Of a stretch of 64,000 bases of DNA, positions 9,152 to 16,358 are shown piece after piece. Both the position numbers and the translations under genes were made by a program. Each line of letters begins with the position of its first letter. The first letter of the stretch is position 1. A model generated the notes under the pieces. That model saw nothing but the letters and a program-made list of their open reading frames with translations, searched no databases and was not told the origin of the DNA. The DNA is from Nocardiopsis kunsanensis DSM 44524. Its GTDB lineage: Bacteria; Actinomycetota; Actinomycetes; Streptosporangiales; Streptosporangiaceae. The stretch lies in assembly GCF_000340965.1 (NCBI RefSeq), contig NZ_ANAY01000006.1:307704-371703 (forward strand), written 5' to 3'.

Positions 9152-9295
9152 TTGTCCGAAGCCACGCTCCTCGCCTCCGACCTGGCCGACCTGGAGGAGA
9201 TCACGGTCGACGACCTCTTCGCTCCGGCCCCGGAGGCGGACGAGGACCCCAGCGCCATCATGTGCTCCTGCTGCTGCTCCTCGTGCGGCTGCTGA
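9152..9295 (+). CDS. RiPP precursor peptide with Cys/Ser-rich core
   Basis: A 47-residue peptide starting at TTG 9152 (AGGAGG at 9141-9146) and ending at TGA 9293-9295. It was easy to miss because it is short and has a TTG start. The leader is acidic and Leu-rich (LSEATLLASDLADLEEIT, then VDDLFAPAPEADEDP), like thiopeptide and linear azole leaders. The C-terminal part is SAIMCSCCCSSCGC: in the last ten residues there are six Cys, three Ser and one Gly. These are the residues a YcaO heterocyclises. The last residue is Cys, matching the substrate of the LanD-like flavoprotein encoded 1.4 kb downstream. A likely core begins at or near SAIM or just after Met, but the cleavage site is not known. 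Confidence 0.93.
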   Translation: MSEATLLASDLADLEEITVDDLFAPAPEADEDPSAIMCSCCCSSCGC

Positions 9296-9314
9296 CGCTT
9301 CCCCCACCATGGCC

Positions 9315-9366
9315 GTCCGCCTGGCCTCCCGGGCCCCAGCACGCACGGGCCCGGAACCAGGCGGAC
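9315..9366 (+). terminator. Strong two-part hairpin after the precursor gene
   Basis: Arms GTCCGCCTGG (9315-9324) and CCAGGCGGAC (9357-9366) pair perfectly. An inner stem CCGGGCCC (9329-9336) and GGGCCCGG (9347-9354) also pairs perfectly around a 10-base loop. No U-run follows. It begins 19 bases after the precursor stop and 100 bases before the glycosyltransferase start. It may attenuate read-through or stabilise the 3' end of an abundant precursor transcript, as is common in RiPP operons. Confidence 0.7.
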
Positions 9367-9465
9367 GACACGGCGCGGCCCACGCGGTGAGCTCCACCGA
9401 GTGAGCCGTGTCCGCGAACCGGCCCGTCCGCTCAGCGGGCACGAGGCACAACGAAAGGCCCGCTC

Positions 9466-10614
9466 GTGCGCGTACTCCTGACCACCTGGGCGTGGCCCTC
9501 CCACTACTTCCCCCTGGTGCCCCTCGGGTGGGCTCTACGGACGTCGGGACACGAGGTCCGGGTGGCTTGCCAACCCGCCCTCGCGCGCACTGTCGAACGC
9601 TCGGGGCTACCGGCCGTCGTCGTCGGCACTGACGTCGACGTGCCCGCGATGGTCCGGCGCTCCGCCACCGCGGAGAAGGCTGGTGCAGCCCGGCCGAGCA
9701 GCCCGTACTTCTTCGACCAATACCTCGTCTTCGCCGAGGCGATGACCGAGGACCTGGTCGATTACGGCCAGGCTTGGCTCCCCGACGTCATCGTTCACGA
9801 CCCGACGACCTACGCCGGGCCCCTCGCCGCTGCGGTTCTGGGAGTGCCCGCTGTACGCCATCTGTGGGGCCCCGACTTCATGCTGGGGGCTCGTCCGGTC
9901 GAACCTGCGATCCTGGCCCCGATGTGCGAGCGGCTGGGGCTCGGCGGCGTGGAGACCCTGGGCGACCTGACCGTCGACCCCTGCCCGCCGAGCCTCCAAG
10001 TCCCGGCCGACTACCCCCGGGCCACCGTGCGCCACATCCCCTACAACGGCGCATGGGCGCAGGACGCCTGGCGGAGTGACCCGTTCACCCGCGCCGCCGC
10101 CCGTCCCCGCGTCTGCGTCACCTGGGGGGCCACCCTCGGGGAGATCGGCGGCTACCCGAACCCGGTCCGGACTCTCCTGGAGACCCTGGCTGCGAGCGGC
10201 GCGGAGACCGTGGCAGCCCTCTCCGAGAAGGATGCCCGGACGCTGGGCACACCGCCCGAGGGAGTGATGGTTCTGGTGGACAGACCGTTGACCTCCCTAC
10301 TTCCCCACTGCGACCTCCTCGTACACCAGGGCGGCCCCGGCACCATGCTCTCGGGGCTCGCGCACGGCGTGCCGCAACTGATCGTACCGACCCTTCCCGA
10401 CCAGCCCTTCTACGCCAGGCAACTGCTGTCCCAGGGCGCTGGCCTTGCTCTGCGGCCGAGCAGGATCGAGCCCGCCGGGGTACGGGAGCGTGCGGAGCGG
10501 CTCCTGGATGATCCGACCTTCCGGACCTCGGCGCGACGGATCGCCACCGAGATCCGCGAGCAGCCCCCGCTGACCGCCGGAGTGGCCGCCGTGGAGGGTC
10601 TGGTCTCCGTGTGA
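9466..10614 (+). CDS. GT1-family glycosyltransferase (EryCIII/DesVII-like)
   Basis: A 382-residue GT-B fold enzyme starting at GTG 9466 with GAAAGG upstream. The N-terminal acceptor half begins RVLLTTWAWPSHYFPLVPL. The C-terminal nucleotide-sugar half carries HQGGPGTMLSGLAHGVPQL, the signature of macrolide-type and UGT-type deoxysugar transferases. No membrane segment is present. It is downstream of the precursor gene and upstream of the flavoprotein. It should transfer a TDP-deoxysugar made by the cluster to the modified peptide, or extend a first sugar, since a second glycosyltransferase is encoded at 11321-12529. The acceptor is unknown. Confidence 0.9.
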   Translation: MRVLLTTWAWPSHYFPLVPLGWALRTSGHEVRVACQPALARTVERSGLPAVVVGTDVDVPAMVRRSATAEKAGAARPSSPYFFDQYLVFAEAMTEDLVDYGQAWLPDVIVHDPTTYAGPLAAAVLGVPAVRHLWGPDFMLGARPVEPAILAPMCERLGLGGVETLGDLTVDPCPPSLQVPADYPRATVRHIPYNGAWAQDAWRSDPFTRAAARPRVCVTWGATLGEIGGYPNPVRTLLETLAASGAETVAALSEKDARTLGTPPEGVMVLVDRPLTSLLPHCDLLVHQGGPGTMLSGLAHGVPQLIVPTLPDQPFYARQLLSQGAGLALRPSRIEPAGVRERAERLLDDPTFRTSARRIATEIREQPPLTAGVAAVEGLVSV

Positions 10615-10680
10615 CCCGCCCGCCGCGCTTCCACACGAGGACGCGTCGGGCTCCGAACGGAACAGGTGAGGAGACAGAGG

Positions 10681-11313
10681 ATGGAGAACAGGGCAGCGTG
10701 GGATCCCCGTGGAGCGCGGGCACCCGAATTCGGGGCGAAACGGCTGCTGCTGGTGGTCACGGGATCCGTGGCAGCGTCCTTTCTCCCCTCCTGGGTGAAC
10801 TGGGTGTCGCACGCACATCCCGACCTCGCCTGCCGAATCGTCCTGACAGCGTCGGCGCAGCGGTTCGTTACCCGCGAGGCGCTGACGCTGCTCACCGGCC
10901 GCCAAGTCGTCGAGGACCGCTGGCCGGACGAACCCGGCACGACCGCGCTCCACGTCGAACTGGCCGACTGGGCCGAGGCGGTGGCCGTCTACCCGGCGAC
11001 GCTGGACTACACTGCGCGACTCGCCCGGGGGCATGGGGACTCGCCCTCGATGCTGGCCCTCCAGTGCGCCTCCGCGCCGATCGCGCTCGCCGCCGCGCTG
11101 CCACCCGGTGGGTGGGACTGTGCCGCGATGCGCGGGCACCGCGGCGTCCTGGACGAGCGGGCGAACGTGGCGCTGATCCCTCCGGTCCGGGGCCTGAGCA
11201 TGTCCACCGGCAGAGCCGACGGCCAGCACCCGGTCCAGTTTCCCGCCCTGCTCCAGCGGCTGGAGGAGCTCAGGTCGGCGCTCGCCGGAACGGAGGACGC
11301 CGGGACGGAGTAG
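10681..11313 (+). CDS. LanD/HFCD-type flavoprotein, likely C-terminal Cys decarboxylase
   Basis: A 210-residue flavoprotein of the HFCD family (EpiD, MrsD, Dfp/CoaC). RLLLVVTGSVAASF forms the N-terminal FMN-binding part. His91 in LHVELADWAEA matches the active-site His. PATLDYTARLARG (105-117) corresponds to the PASANT substrate/FMN motif. In RiPP pathways these enzymes oxidatively decarboxylate a C-terminal Cys to an enethiol. The precursor peptide in this cluster ends in Cys. The ATG at 10681 is chosen over GTG 10666 because GAGGAG lies 8 bases upstream. The stop lies 7 bases from the stop of the convergent glycosyltransferase. Substrate assignment is inference. Confidence 0.87.
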   Translation: MENRAAWDPRGARAPEFGAKRLLLVVTGSVAASFLPSWVNWVSHAHPDLACRIVLTASAQRFVTREALTLLTGRQVVEDRWPDEPGTTALHVELADWAEAVAVYPATLDYTARLARGHGDSPSMLALQCASAPIALAAALPPGGWDCAAMRGHRGVLDERANVALIPPVRGLSMSTGRADGQHPVQFPALLQRLEELRSALAGTEDAGTE

Positions 11314-11334
11314 GCGGGGGTCAGCGCCCCCGCC
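11313..11334. terminator. Bidirectional hairpin overlapping two convergent stop codons
   Basis: GGCGGGGG (11313-11320), a six-base loop, then CCCCCGCC (11327-11334). It touches the TAG of the flavoprotein gene and covers the TGA of the opposing glycosyltransferase gene. There is no U-run in either direction. Confidence 0.6.
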
Positions 11335-12529
11335 CGTAGGGGAACGCTCCGCGCACCGCGCGCTCCACGGCGTCAGCGGCCTCGGCCGCCCCACCCGAGC
11401 CCCGGATCTCCTCCCTCATCCACCGCATGCGCTCGGCCGTCCGAGTATCCGTCGCGACTCGGTCGACCTCCGAGCGCAGTCGCTCGGCCATCACGTCGGC
11501 CGGGTCGAGTCTCCGTCCCAGGCCGAGCTCCTCGACCCGCCTGGCGTTGGCGACCTGCTCGGGCAACCGCGGCACGCACACCATCGGGACACCCGCGGCC
11601 AGGCCCTCCATGACGCTGCCCATACCCCCGTGGTTGACGAAGGCGGAGGCGCGCCGCAGCACCGCCACCTGGGGCACCCAGGCGTGTGCCTCAACGTGCT
11701 CCGGCAGCGGCCCGAGTTCCTCCCGTCGGACCCGGCCGCCGATGGCCAGGACCACGCGCCAGGGCGCGTCCGCGAACGCCGTGACGCACCTGCGGAAGAA
11801 GTCCGCGTGGGCGTTGTCCATGGAACCGAGTGAGACGAGCAGCACCGGGCGGTCGTCGGCCGGCTCCCAGGCCTCGTCCGTCCGGCCGGGGTCCGGGCAC
11901 GGACCCACGAAGGCGTACCGCTGCCCGAAGGATCCCCCCTCGTACTGGAAGGCCCTGGGCAGGAACACGACGCCGCCGTCGACCTCGGCGTCCAGATACT
12001 CCTCCACGGACGCCTCGACACCGTGCTCGGTGAGGATTTCCCCCAGCGACGCGAGGTACTCGTCCCTGTGGGGGAAACCCCCGTAGGACCCCAGGTCGGC
12101 CTGGACGGTCCAGTGCCGCCGGGTGGCGAAGAACTGCCAGATCTGGAGGCTGGGGACTCCCCATGACCGTGCGAGGACCCGGATACCGCCCGCAGGGTCC
12201 TCCGAGAGCACGATGTCGGGTCGGTCCGCCAGCGCCTCCTCCAGACGGGGCAGGACCGCACGTGCCTCCTCCAGGAAGAAAAGCGGCAGACGGGACATGT
12301 CACGCGGCCAGGCGCCGGGGTCGTGGGTGAGTGCCTGCGGGAGCGGCACGTGGACGGCGCCCGCCGCACGTACCCGGTCGGCGAACGCCTCCGTCGTGAG
12401 GTAACTGACGCGGTGTCCCCAGCGGACCAGTTCCGCCACCAGTCCGAGCGTGGGGTTGACGTGCCCGGCAGCGGGGACGGGGGCGATCACGACGTGCAGC
12501 GGGTCACGGCTGGAGGGATACACGAACAT
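11321..12529 (-). CDS. MGT/UGT-type glycosyltransferase (second in cluster)
   Basis: A 402-residue GT-B enzyme. The N-terminus has VVIAPVPAAGHVNPTLGLV, typical of the OleD/MGT subfamily. The nucleotide-sugar half has LVSLGSMDN and FVNHGGMGSVMEGLAAGVPM. The ATG at 12529 shares its A with the TGA of rfbB (TGATG), so the two are translationally coupled. Longer in-frame starts run inside rfbB and are rejected. Being last in the sugar operon it probably uses the TDP-sugar made by that operon. MGT relatives can also act as resistance enzymes by glucosylating the product, so a self-protection role is possible. Confidence 0.89.
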   Translation of the reverse strand: MFVYPSSRDPLHVVIAPVPAAGHVNPTLGLVAELVRWGHRVSYLTTEAFADRVRAAGAVHVPLPQALTHDPGAWPRDMSRLPLFFLEEARAVLPRLEEALADRPDIVLSEDPAGGIRVLARSWGVPSLQIWQFFATRRHWTVQADLGSYGGFPHRDEYLASLGEILTEHGVEASVEEYLDAEVDGGVVFLPRAFQYEGGSFGQRYAFVGPCPDPGRTDEAWEPADDRPVLLVSLGSMDNAHADFFRRCVTAFADAPWRVVLAIGGRVRREELGPLPEHVEAHAWVPQVAVLRRASAFVNHGGMGSVMEGLAAGVPMVCVPRLPEQVANARRVEELGLGRRLDPADVMAERLRSEVDRVATDTRTAERMRWMREEIRGSGGAAEAADAVERAVRGAFPYGRGR

Positions 12530-13545
12530 CACCGTTCCTGGTCGCGGGAGGTCGCTCGGCGGCCGTCGGGGGTACCGGCCAACCGGGCGAGGAGGGGCTC
12601 CCACCAGTCTCGGTTCTCCCGGTACCAGCGGACGGTGTCGGCCAATCCTTCCGCGAAGGGGACCCGCTCCTCGTAGCCCAGGGAACGCAACCGCGAGTCG
12701 TCCAGGGAGTAGCGGAAATCGTGCCCGGGCCGGTCGGCGACGTGGCGGACCATGTCCCAGTCGGCGTCGCAGACGGAGAGGAGCATCGCGGTGAGTTCGC
12801 GGTTGCTCAGCTCGGTGCCGCCCGATACGTGATAGACCTCGCCTGGCTCGCCCTCGTCCACGACGGTCTGGATGCCCCGGCAGTGGTCGGCCACGTGCAC
12901 CCACTGACGGACGTTCGAACCGTCCCCGTACAGCGGCACGGGACGGCCCCGGAGCAGGTTGGTCACGAACAGAGGGATGACCTTCTCCGGCATCTGGTGG
13001 GAGCCGTAGTTGTTCCCGCACCGGGTGACGCTCACAGGAAGCCCGTAGGTACGCGCGTACGAGAGCGCGATGAGGTCCCCGGACGCCTTGGTCGCCGCGT
13101 AGGGTGAGTTCGGTGCGATCGAGGCGCTCTCGTCCCAGGATCCCGACCCGGCGGACCCGTACACCTCATCGGTGGAGACCTGCACGATCCTGGGTGTCCC
13201 CGCATCCGAGCACGCTTGCATGAGGGTCTGTGTGCCGAGGACGTTGGCGATCACGAAACTGTCGGGTTCGGCGATGGAACGGTCCACGTGGGTCTCCGCC
13301 GCGAAGTTGACCACCAGATCGTGGCCGGGGACGACGTCCGACACCAGCGCACGGTCGGCGACACTGCCCACCACGAGGGTGAACCCGCCATCGACCGGCG
13401 CCAGGTTCTCCCGCAGCCCGGCGTAGGTGAGGTTGTCAAGGACGGTGACCTCGGCGTCCTCCAGGCCGGGCAGTTCACCCCGAAGGGCAGAGCGCACGTA
13501 ATGGGAGCCGATGAACCCGGCCCCTCCGGTGACGAGGACCCTCAT
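12529..13545 (-). CDS. rfbB: dTDP-glucose 4,6-dehydratase
   Basis: A 338-residue short-chain dehydrogenase/reductase. TGGAGFIGSHYV is the NAD-binding Rossmann motif at the N-terminus. STDEVYGSAG carries the catalytic Thr-Asp-Glu, and SPYAATKASGD supplies the Tyr-x3-Lys pair. It converts dTDP-glucose to dTDP-4-keto-6-deoxyglucose, the common precursor of 6-deoxysugars. The ATG at 13545 overlaps the rfbA stop by four bases. Upstream in-frame codons lie inside rfbA. The operon order is rfbC - rfbA - rfbB - glycosyltransferase. Confidence 0.95.
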   Translation of the reverse strand: MRVLVTGGAGFIGSHYVRSALRGELPGLEDAEVTVLDNLTYAGLRENLAPVDGGFTLVVGSVADRALVSDVVPGHDLVVNFAAETHVDRSIAEPDSFVIANVLGTQTLMQACSDAGTPRIVQVSTDEVYGSAGSGSWDESASIAPNSPYAATKASGDLIALSYARTYGLPVSVTRCGNNYGSHQMPEKVIPLFVTNLLRGRPVPLYGDGSNVRQWVHVADHCRGIQTVVDEGEPGEVYHVSGGTELSNRELTAMLLSVCDADWDMVRHVADRPGHDFRYSLDDSRLRSLGYEERVPFAEGLADTVRWYRENRDWWEPLLARLAGTPDGRRATSRDQER

Positions 13546-14612
13546 GAGCTCACCTGAATCCTGCTGTGGTCGGCGAGGACGAACCTGTGCGCCCTCGAAA
13601 CGGATTGTGCCAGGGCGATGATCTGCACCGCGCAGCCGATCAGTGACTCCTCGATACAGCTGACGCCCGTGATGGAGGCGTCCGCGAGCACGATGGAGCG
13701 CTCGATCTCGCTCCTGGTGATGACACATCCCCCGGCGATGGATGAGAACGGTCCCACGCAGGAGTCGGATACGACAGCGCCCGGGCCGATCACCGTCGGG
13801 CCGACGACGCGGGACCGGACGATCCTGGCGCCCTCCCCCACCACGACCCGGCCGACGAGGTCGCTCTCCGCGTCCACCGTGCCCTCGTTGCAGGCCGAGA
13901 CACCCTCCAGGACGAGCCGGTTGGCCTCCAGCATGTCCTCGACCTCCCCCGTGTCCTTCCAGTAGCCCTCGACGAGGGCCGAACTGACCGGGAGTCCCGC
14001 GTCGATCAGTCGCTGGAGGGCGTCGGTGATCTCCAACTCCCCGCGCCCCGAAGGGCTGAGGGACGCGATGGCCTCGTGGACTCGCGGGGTGAACAAGTAG
14101 ACGCCGACGAGCGCCAGGTCGCCGCGCGGCTCACGGGGCTTCTCCTCCAGTCCCACGACACGGCCCGAAGCGTCGGTCTCGGCGACCCCGAACTTCGTCG
14201 GTTCGGGTACCTTCGCCAGCATGATCTGGGCGGCGGGGCGCTCCGCGCGGAACCGATCGACGAGACCCGTGATGCCGCCGAGCAGGAAATTGTCCCCCAG
14301 GTACATGACGAAGTCGTCGTCCCCCAAGTAGTTTCGCGCGACGCTCACGGCGTGCGCCAACCCCAACGGCCGCTCCTGGCGCAGGTACGTCACGCTCAGG
14401 CCGAACCGGCTCCCGTCGCCGACCGCGGCGCGGATCTCGTCGGCCGTGTCGCCGACGACGACGCCGACGTCCGTGACGCCCGCGTCCCGGATCGACTCCA
14501 GCCCGTAGAACAGGACGGGTTTGTTCGCCACGGGCAGGAGTTGTTTGGCTCGCGCGTGTGTGATGGGACGCAGCCGCGTTCCGGAGCCACCAGCCAGGAT
14601 CAGTGCCTTCAC
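13542..14612 (-). CDS. rfbA: Glucose-1-phosphate thymidylyltransferase (long form)
   Basis: A 356-residue nucleotidyltransferase. LAGGSGTRLRPIT is the signature at residues 6-18, followed by KQLLPVANKPV and LGDN. The C-terminal ~120 residues are a left-handed beta-helix-like region with repeated V/I-G hexapeptides, as in StrD-type long RmlA proteins of antibiotic clusters. It makes dTDP-glucose from dTTP and glucose-1-phosphate. The GTG at 14612 overlaps the rfbC stop (GTGA). This pathway-associated long form differs from short housekeeping RmlA. Confidence 0.94.
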   Translation of the reverse strand: MKALILAGGSGTRLRPITHARAKQLLPVANKPVLFYGLESIRDAGVTDVGVVVGDTADEIRAAVGDGSRFGLSVTYLRQERPLGLAHAVSVARNYLGDDDFVMYLGDNFLLGGITGLVDRFRAERPAAQIMLAKVPEPTKFGVAETDASGRVVGLEEKPREPRGDLALVGVYLFTPRVHEAIASLSPSGRGELEITDALQRLIDAGLPVSSALVEGYWKDTGEVEDMLEANRLVLEGVSACNEGTVDAESDLVGRVVVGEGARIVRSRVVGPTVIGPGAVVSDSCVGPFSSIAGGCVITRSEIERSIVLADASITGVSCIEESLIGCAVQIIALAQSVSRAHRFVLADHSRIQVSS

Positions 14613-15193
14613 CGCTCACCTCCGTGGCCGACGGCGTTCGGGGACAGCAGCCCGGTTCTCAGCGTCTCCTCCAAGGAGGGGGCGGCCCGGTCCCTAGCGG
14701 AAAGGGTCGGCTCCTCTACCGGCCAAGGAATCGCGAGCTCGGGATCGAGCGGATCCACCGCGACGTCGAGTCCGGGAGCGTACAGACTGGAGGACAGGTA
14801 CACCAGGGCGCTGTCGTCCTCCAGGGCGCACACCGCGTGCCCGAGTCCCTCGCCCAGATAGACGGCACGGTGGTCGCGATCGTCCAGCAGGGCCGCGTCG
14901 TGCCTCCCGAACGTGGGTGACTCCGGGCGGAGGTCGACGACCACGTCCCACACGGCGCCCCGCACGCAGCTGACGTACTTGGCCTGGCCGGGCGGCCTGC
15001 TCGTCACGTGGACACCCCTGACAGCCCCGTGGATGGAAACGGAAACGTTCATCTGTTCCAGGGAGAAGGGGCGCCCCACCACGTCTGCGAACTCCCGGGA
15101 GGCGTACGCCTCGAACAGTTTCCCTCTCCGATCGTGATGCTGTCGCGGCGTTATCTCCCAAGCACCGTCGATCGCCAGCGGGCGAATCCTCAT
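14609..15193 (-). CDS. rfbC: dTDP-4-keto-6-deoxyhexose 3,5- or 5-epimerase
   Basis: A 194-residue cupin of the RmlC family. RGVHVTSRPPGQAKYVSCVRG matches the catalytic His segment of antibiotic-type epimerases, which read VRGIHYT..PPGQAKYV. The protein is close to the normal RmlC length. Its presence points to an L-configured sugar. It is the first gene of the leftward sugar operon; ATG at 15193 has only a modest GGGG upstream. Whether it epimerises C3 and C5 or C5 alone cannot be read from sequence. Confidence 0.9.
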   Translation of the reverse strand: MRIRPLAIDGAWEITPRQHHDRRGKLFEAYASREFADVVGRPFSLEQMNVSVSIHGAVRGVHVTSRPPGQAKYVSCVRGAVWDVVVDLRPESPTFGRHDAALLDDRDHRAVYLGEGLGHAVCALEDDSALVYLSSSLYAPGLDVAVDPLDPELAIPWPVEEPTLSARDRAAPSLEETLRTGLLSPNAVGHGGER

Positions 15194-15373
15194 CCGACCC
15201 CGATTCAGGAAGCTTCTTTTTTCGAGCGATCACGAGGACAGCATTTCCATGGCCTCTGTATAGTGGGGGCGCTCGAAACCCACGCAAGAGTACCAACCAG
15301 AATCTTTTTCCCACAAGAGCTTTCAATAAGGCGAATATATGACGGAGTCGACTATTGCGAGGTGTGCTGGCCC
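15194..15373. promoter_or_regulatory. AT-rich divergent promoter region, rfbC / rfbD
   Basis: A 180-base segment, clearly poorer in GC than the flanks, between divergent sugar genes. On the + strand TATAGT (15259-15264) is a good -10 candidate, with AGGACA 18 bases before it as a weak -35. A transcript from there would have a leader of roughly 100 bases before rfbD. No convincing hexamers were found toward rfbC. Confidence 0.45.
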
Positions 15374-16243
15374 ATGGCCCGATGGCTGGTGACCGGAGCC
15401 GGGGGCATGCTCGGCGGTGACGTGGCGGCCGTGCTCGCCGCATCGCGTGAACACGAAGGTGTGGCGTTGCCGCGGACCGCACTGGACATCACCGACGCGG
15501 AGGCGGTCGCCTCCGCCGTCGACGGGTTCGACGTCGTGGTCAACGCGGCGGCCTACACGGCGGTCGACACGGCGGAACGGGACGAGGAGGCGGCCCACGG
15601 CGTCAACGCCACGGGGCCCGGGACACTGGCGGGAGCGTGCGCTCGCAGGGGGACCCCCCTCTTGCACGTGTCCACGGACCACGTGTTCCCGGGGACCTCG
15701 GAGGCCCCTCACCCGGAGAGCGCCGCCACGGCCCCCGTCAACGCCTACGGTCGCGGGAAACTCGCCGGAGAGCGTCTGGTCCGGTCGCGCGCCCCCGATT
15801 CGGGCTACATCGTCCGCACAGCGTGGCTCTACGGAATCAGGAGCTCCGGGTTCGTCCCGACGATGCTGGACGCCTCCCGCCGCCACGCCGCCGTGGACGT
15901 GGTGACCGACCAGGTCGGGCAGCCGACGTGGTCACCGGCGCTGGCCGCGTGGCTCGTCCACCTGGGGAAGAGCGCGTTGGCCGGTCGGGCGTCCGCCGGC
16001 ACCTACCACGCCACGGCCGTCGGGGCGGTCAGCCGCTACGAGCTCGCCCGGGAGATCTTCACGCTGGCCGGTGCGGCACCCGGCCTGGTCCGGCCAACGA
16101 CCACCGTACCCACCGGAGCGGCTCCCCGGCCCCGTTACACGGTCCTGGCACACACGGCACACCAGGCCGCCGGTCTCCCCCTCCTGGAGCACTGGCGCCC
16201 CATGCTCAAGAGGGCGCTGTCGACCGCCAGGAGACCGGTCTGA
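15374..16243 (+). CDS. rfbD: dTDP-4-keto-6-deoxyhexose 4-ketoreductase (RmlD-like)
   Basis: A 289-residue extended SDR. GAGGMLGGDV is the N-terminal dinucleotide site; VNAAAYTAVD and STDHVFPG are RmlD signatures; NAYGRGKLAGE supplies Tyr-x3-Lys. It should reduce C4 of the keto sugar in the last step of the pathway. The ATG at 15374 was chosen because earlier in-frame codons lie in the AT-rich promoter region and encode no conserved residues. It is the rightmost gene of the cluster and converges on secA. Confidence 0.9.
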   Translation: MARWLVTGAGGMLGGDVAAVLAASREHEGVALPRTALDITDAEAVASAVDGFDVVVNAAAYTAVDTAERDEEAAHGVNATGPGTLAGACARRGTPLLHVSTDHVFPGTSEAPHPESAATAPVNAYGRGKLAGERLVRSRAPDSGYIVRTAWLYGIRSSGFVPTMLDASRRHAAVDVVTDQVGQPTWSPALAAWLVHLGKSALAGRASAGTYHATAVGAVSRYELAREIFTLAGAAPGLVRPTTTVPTGAAPRPRYTVLAHTAHQAAGLPLLEHWRPMLKRALSTARRPV

Positions 16244-16286
16244 AGACCATCGTCGACCGAGAGAACCCGGGGCGGGGTAACGCGCG

Positions 16287-16318
16287 TGGGCGCGGCCCCG
16301 GAAAGGGGACCGCGCCCA
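16287..16318. terminator. Bidirectional hairpin between rfbD and secA
   Basis: TGGGCGCGG plus CCCC (16287-16299) pairs with GGGG plus CCGCGCCCA (16305-16308 and 16310-16318), with a GGAAA loop and one bulged A. A second smaller hairpin, CGGGCC/GGCCCG, lies at about 16332-16348. Together they separate convergent rfbD and secA and mark the edge of the accessory cluster. Confidence 0.7.
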
Positions 16319-16358
16319 CAGGTCTCTGCGTCGGGCCCGGACGGCCCGGGCTCACTCC

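Noticed and set aside
7383..9404. A 673-codon + frame opposite the ThiF-like gene
   Set aside because: It is a shadow of the leader-binding protein and overlaps the precursor gene in another frame.
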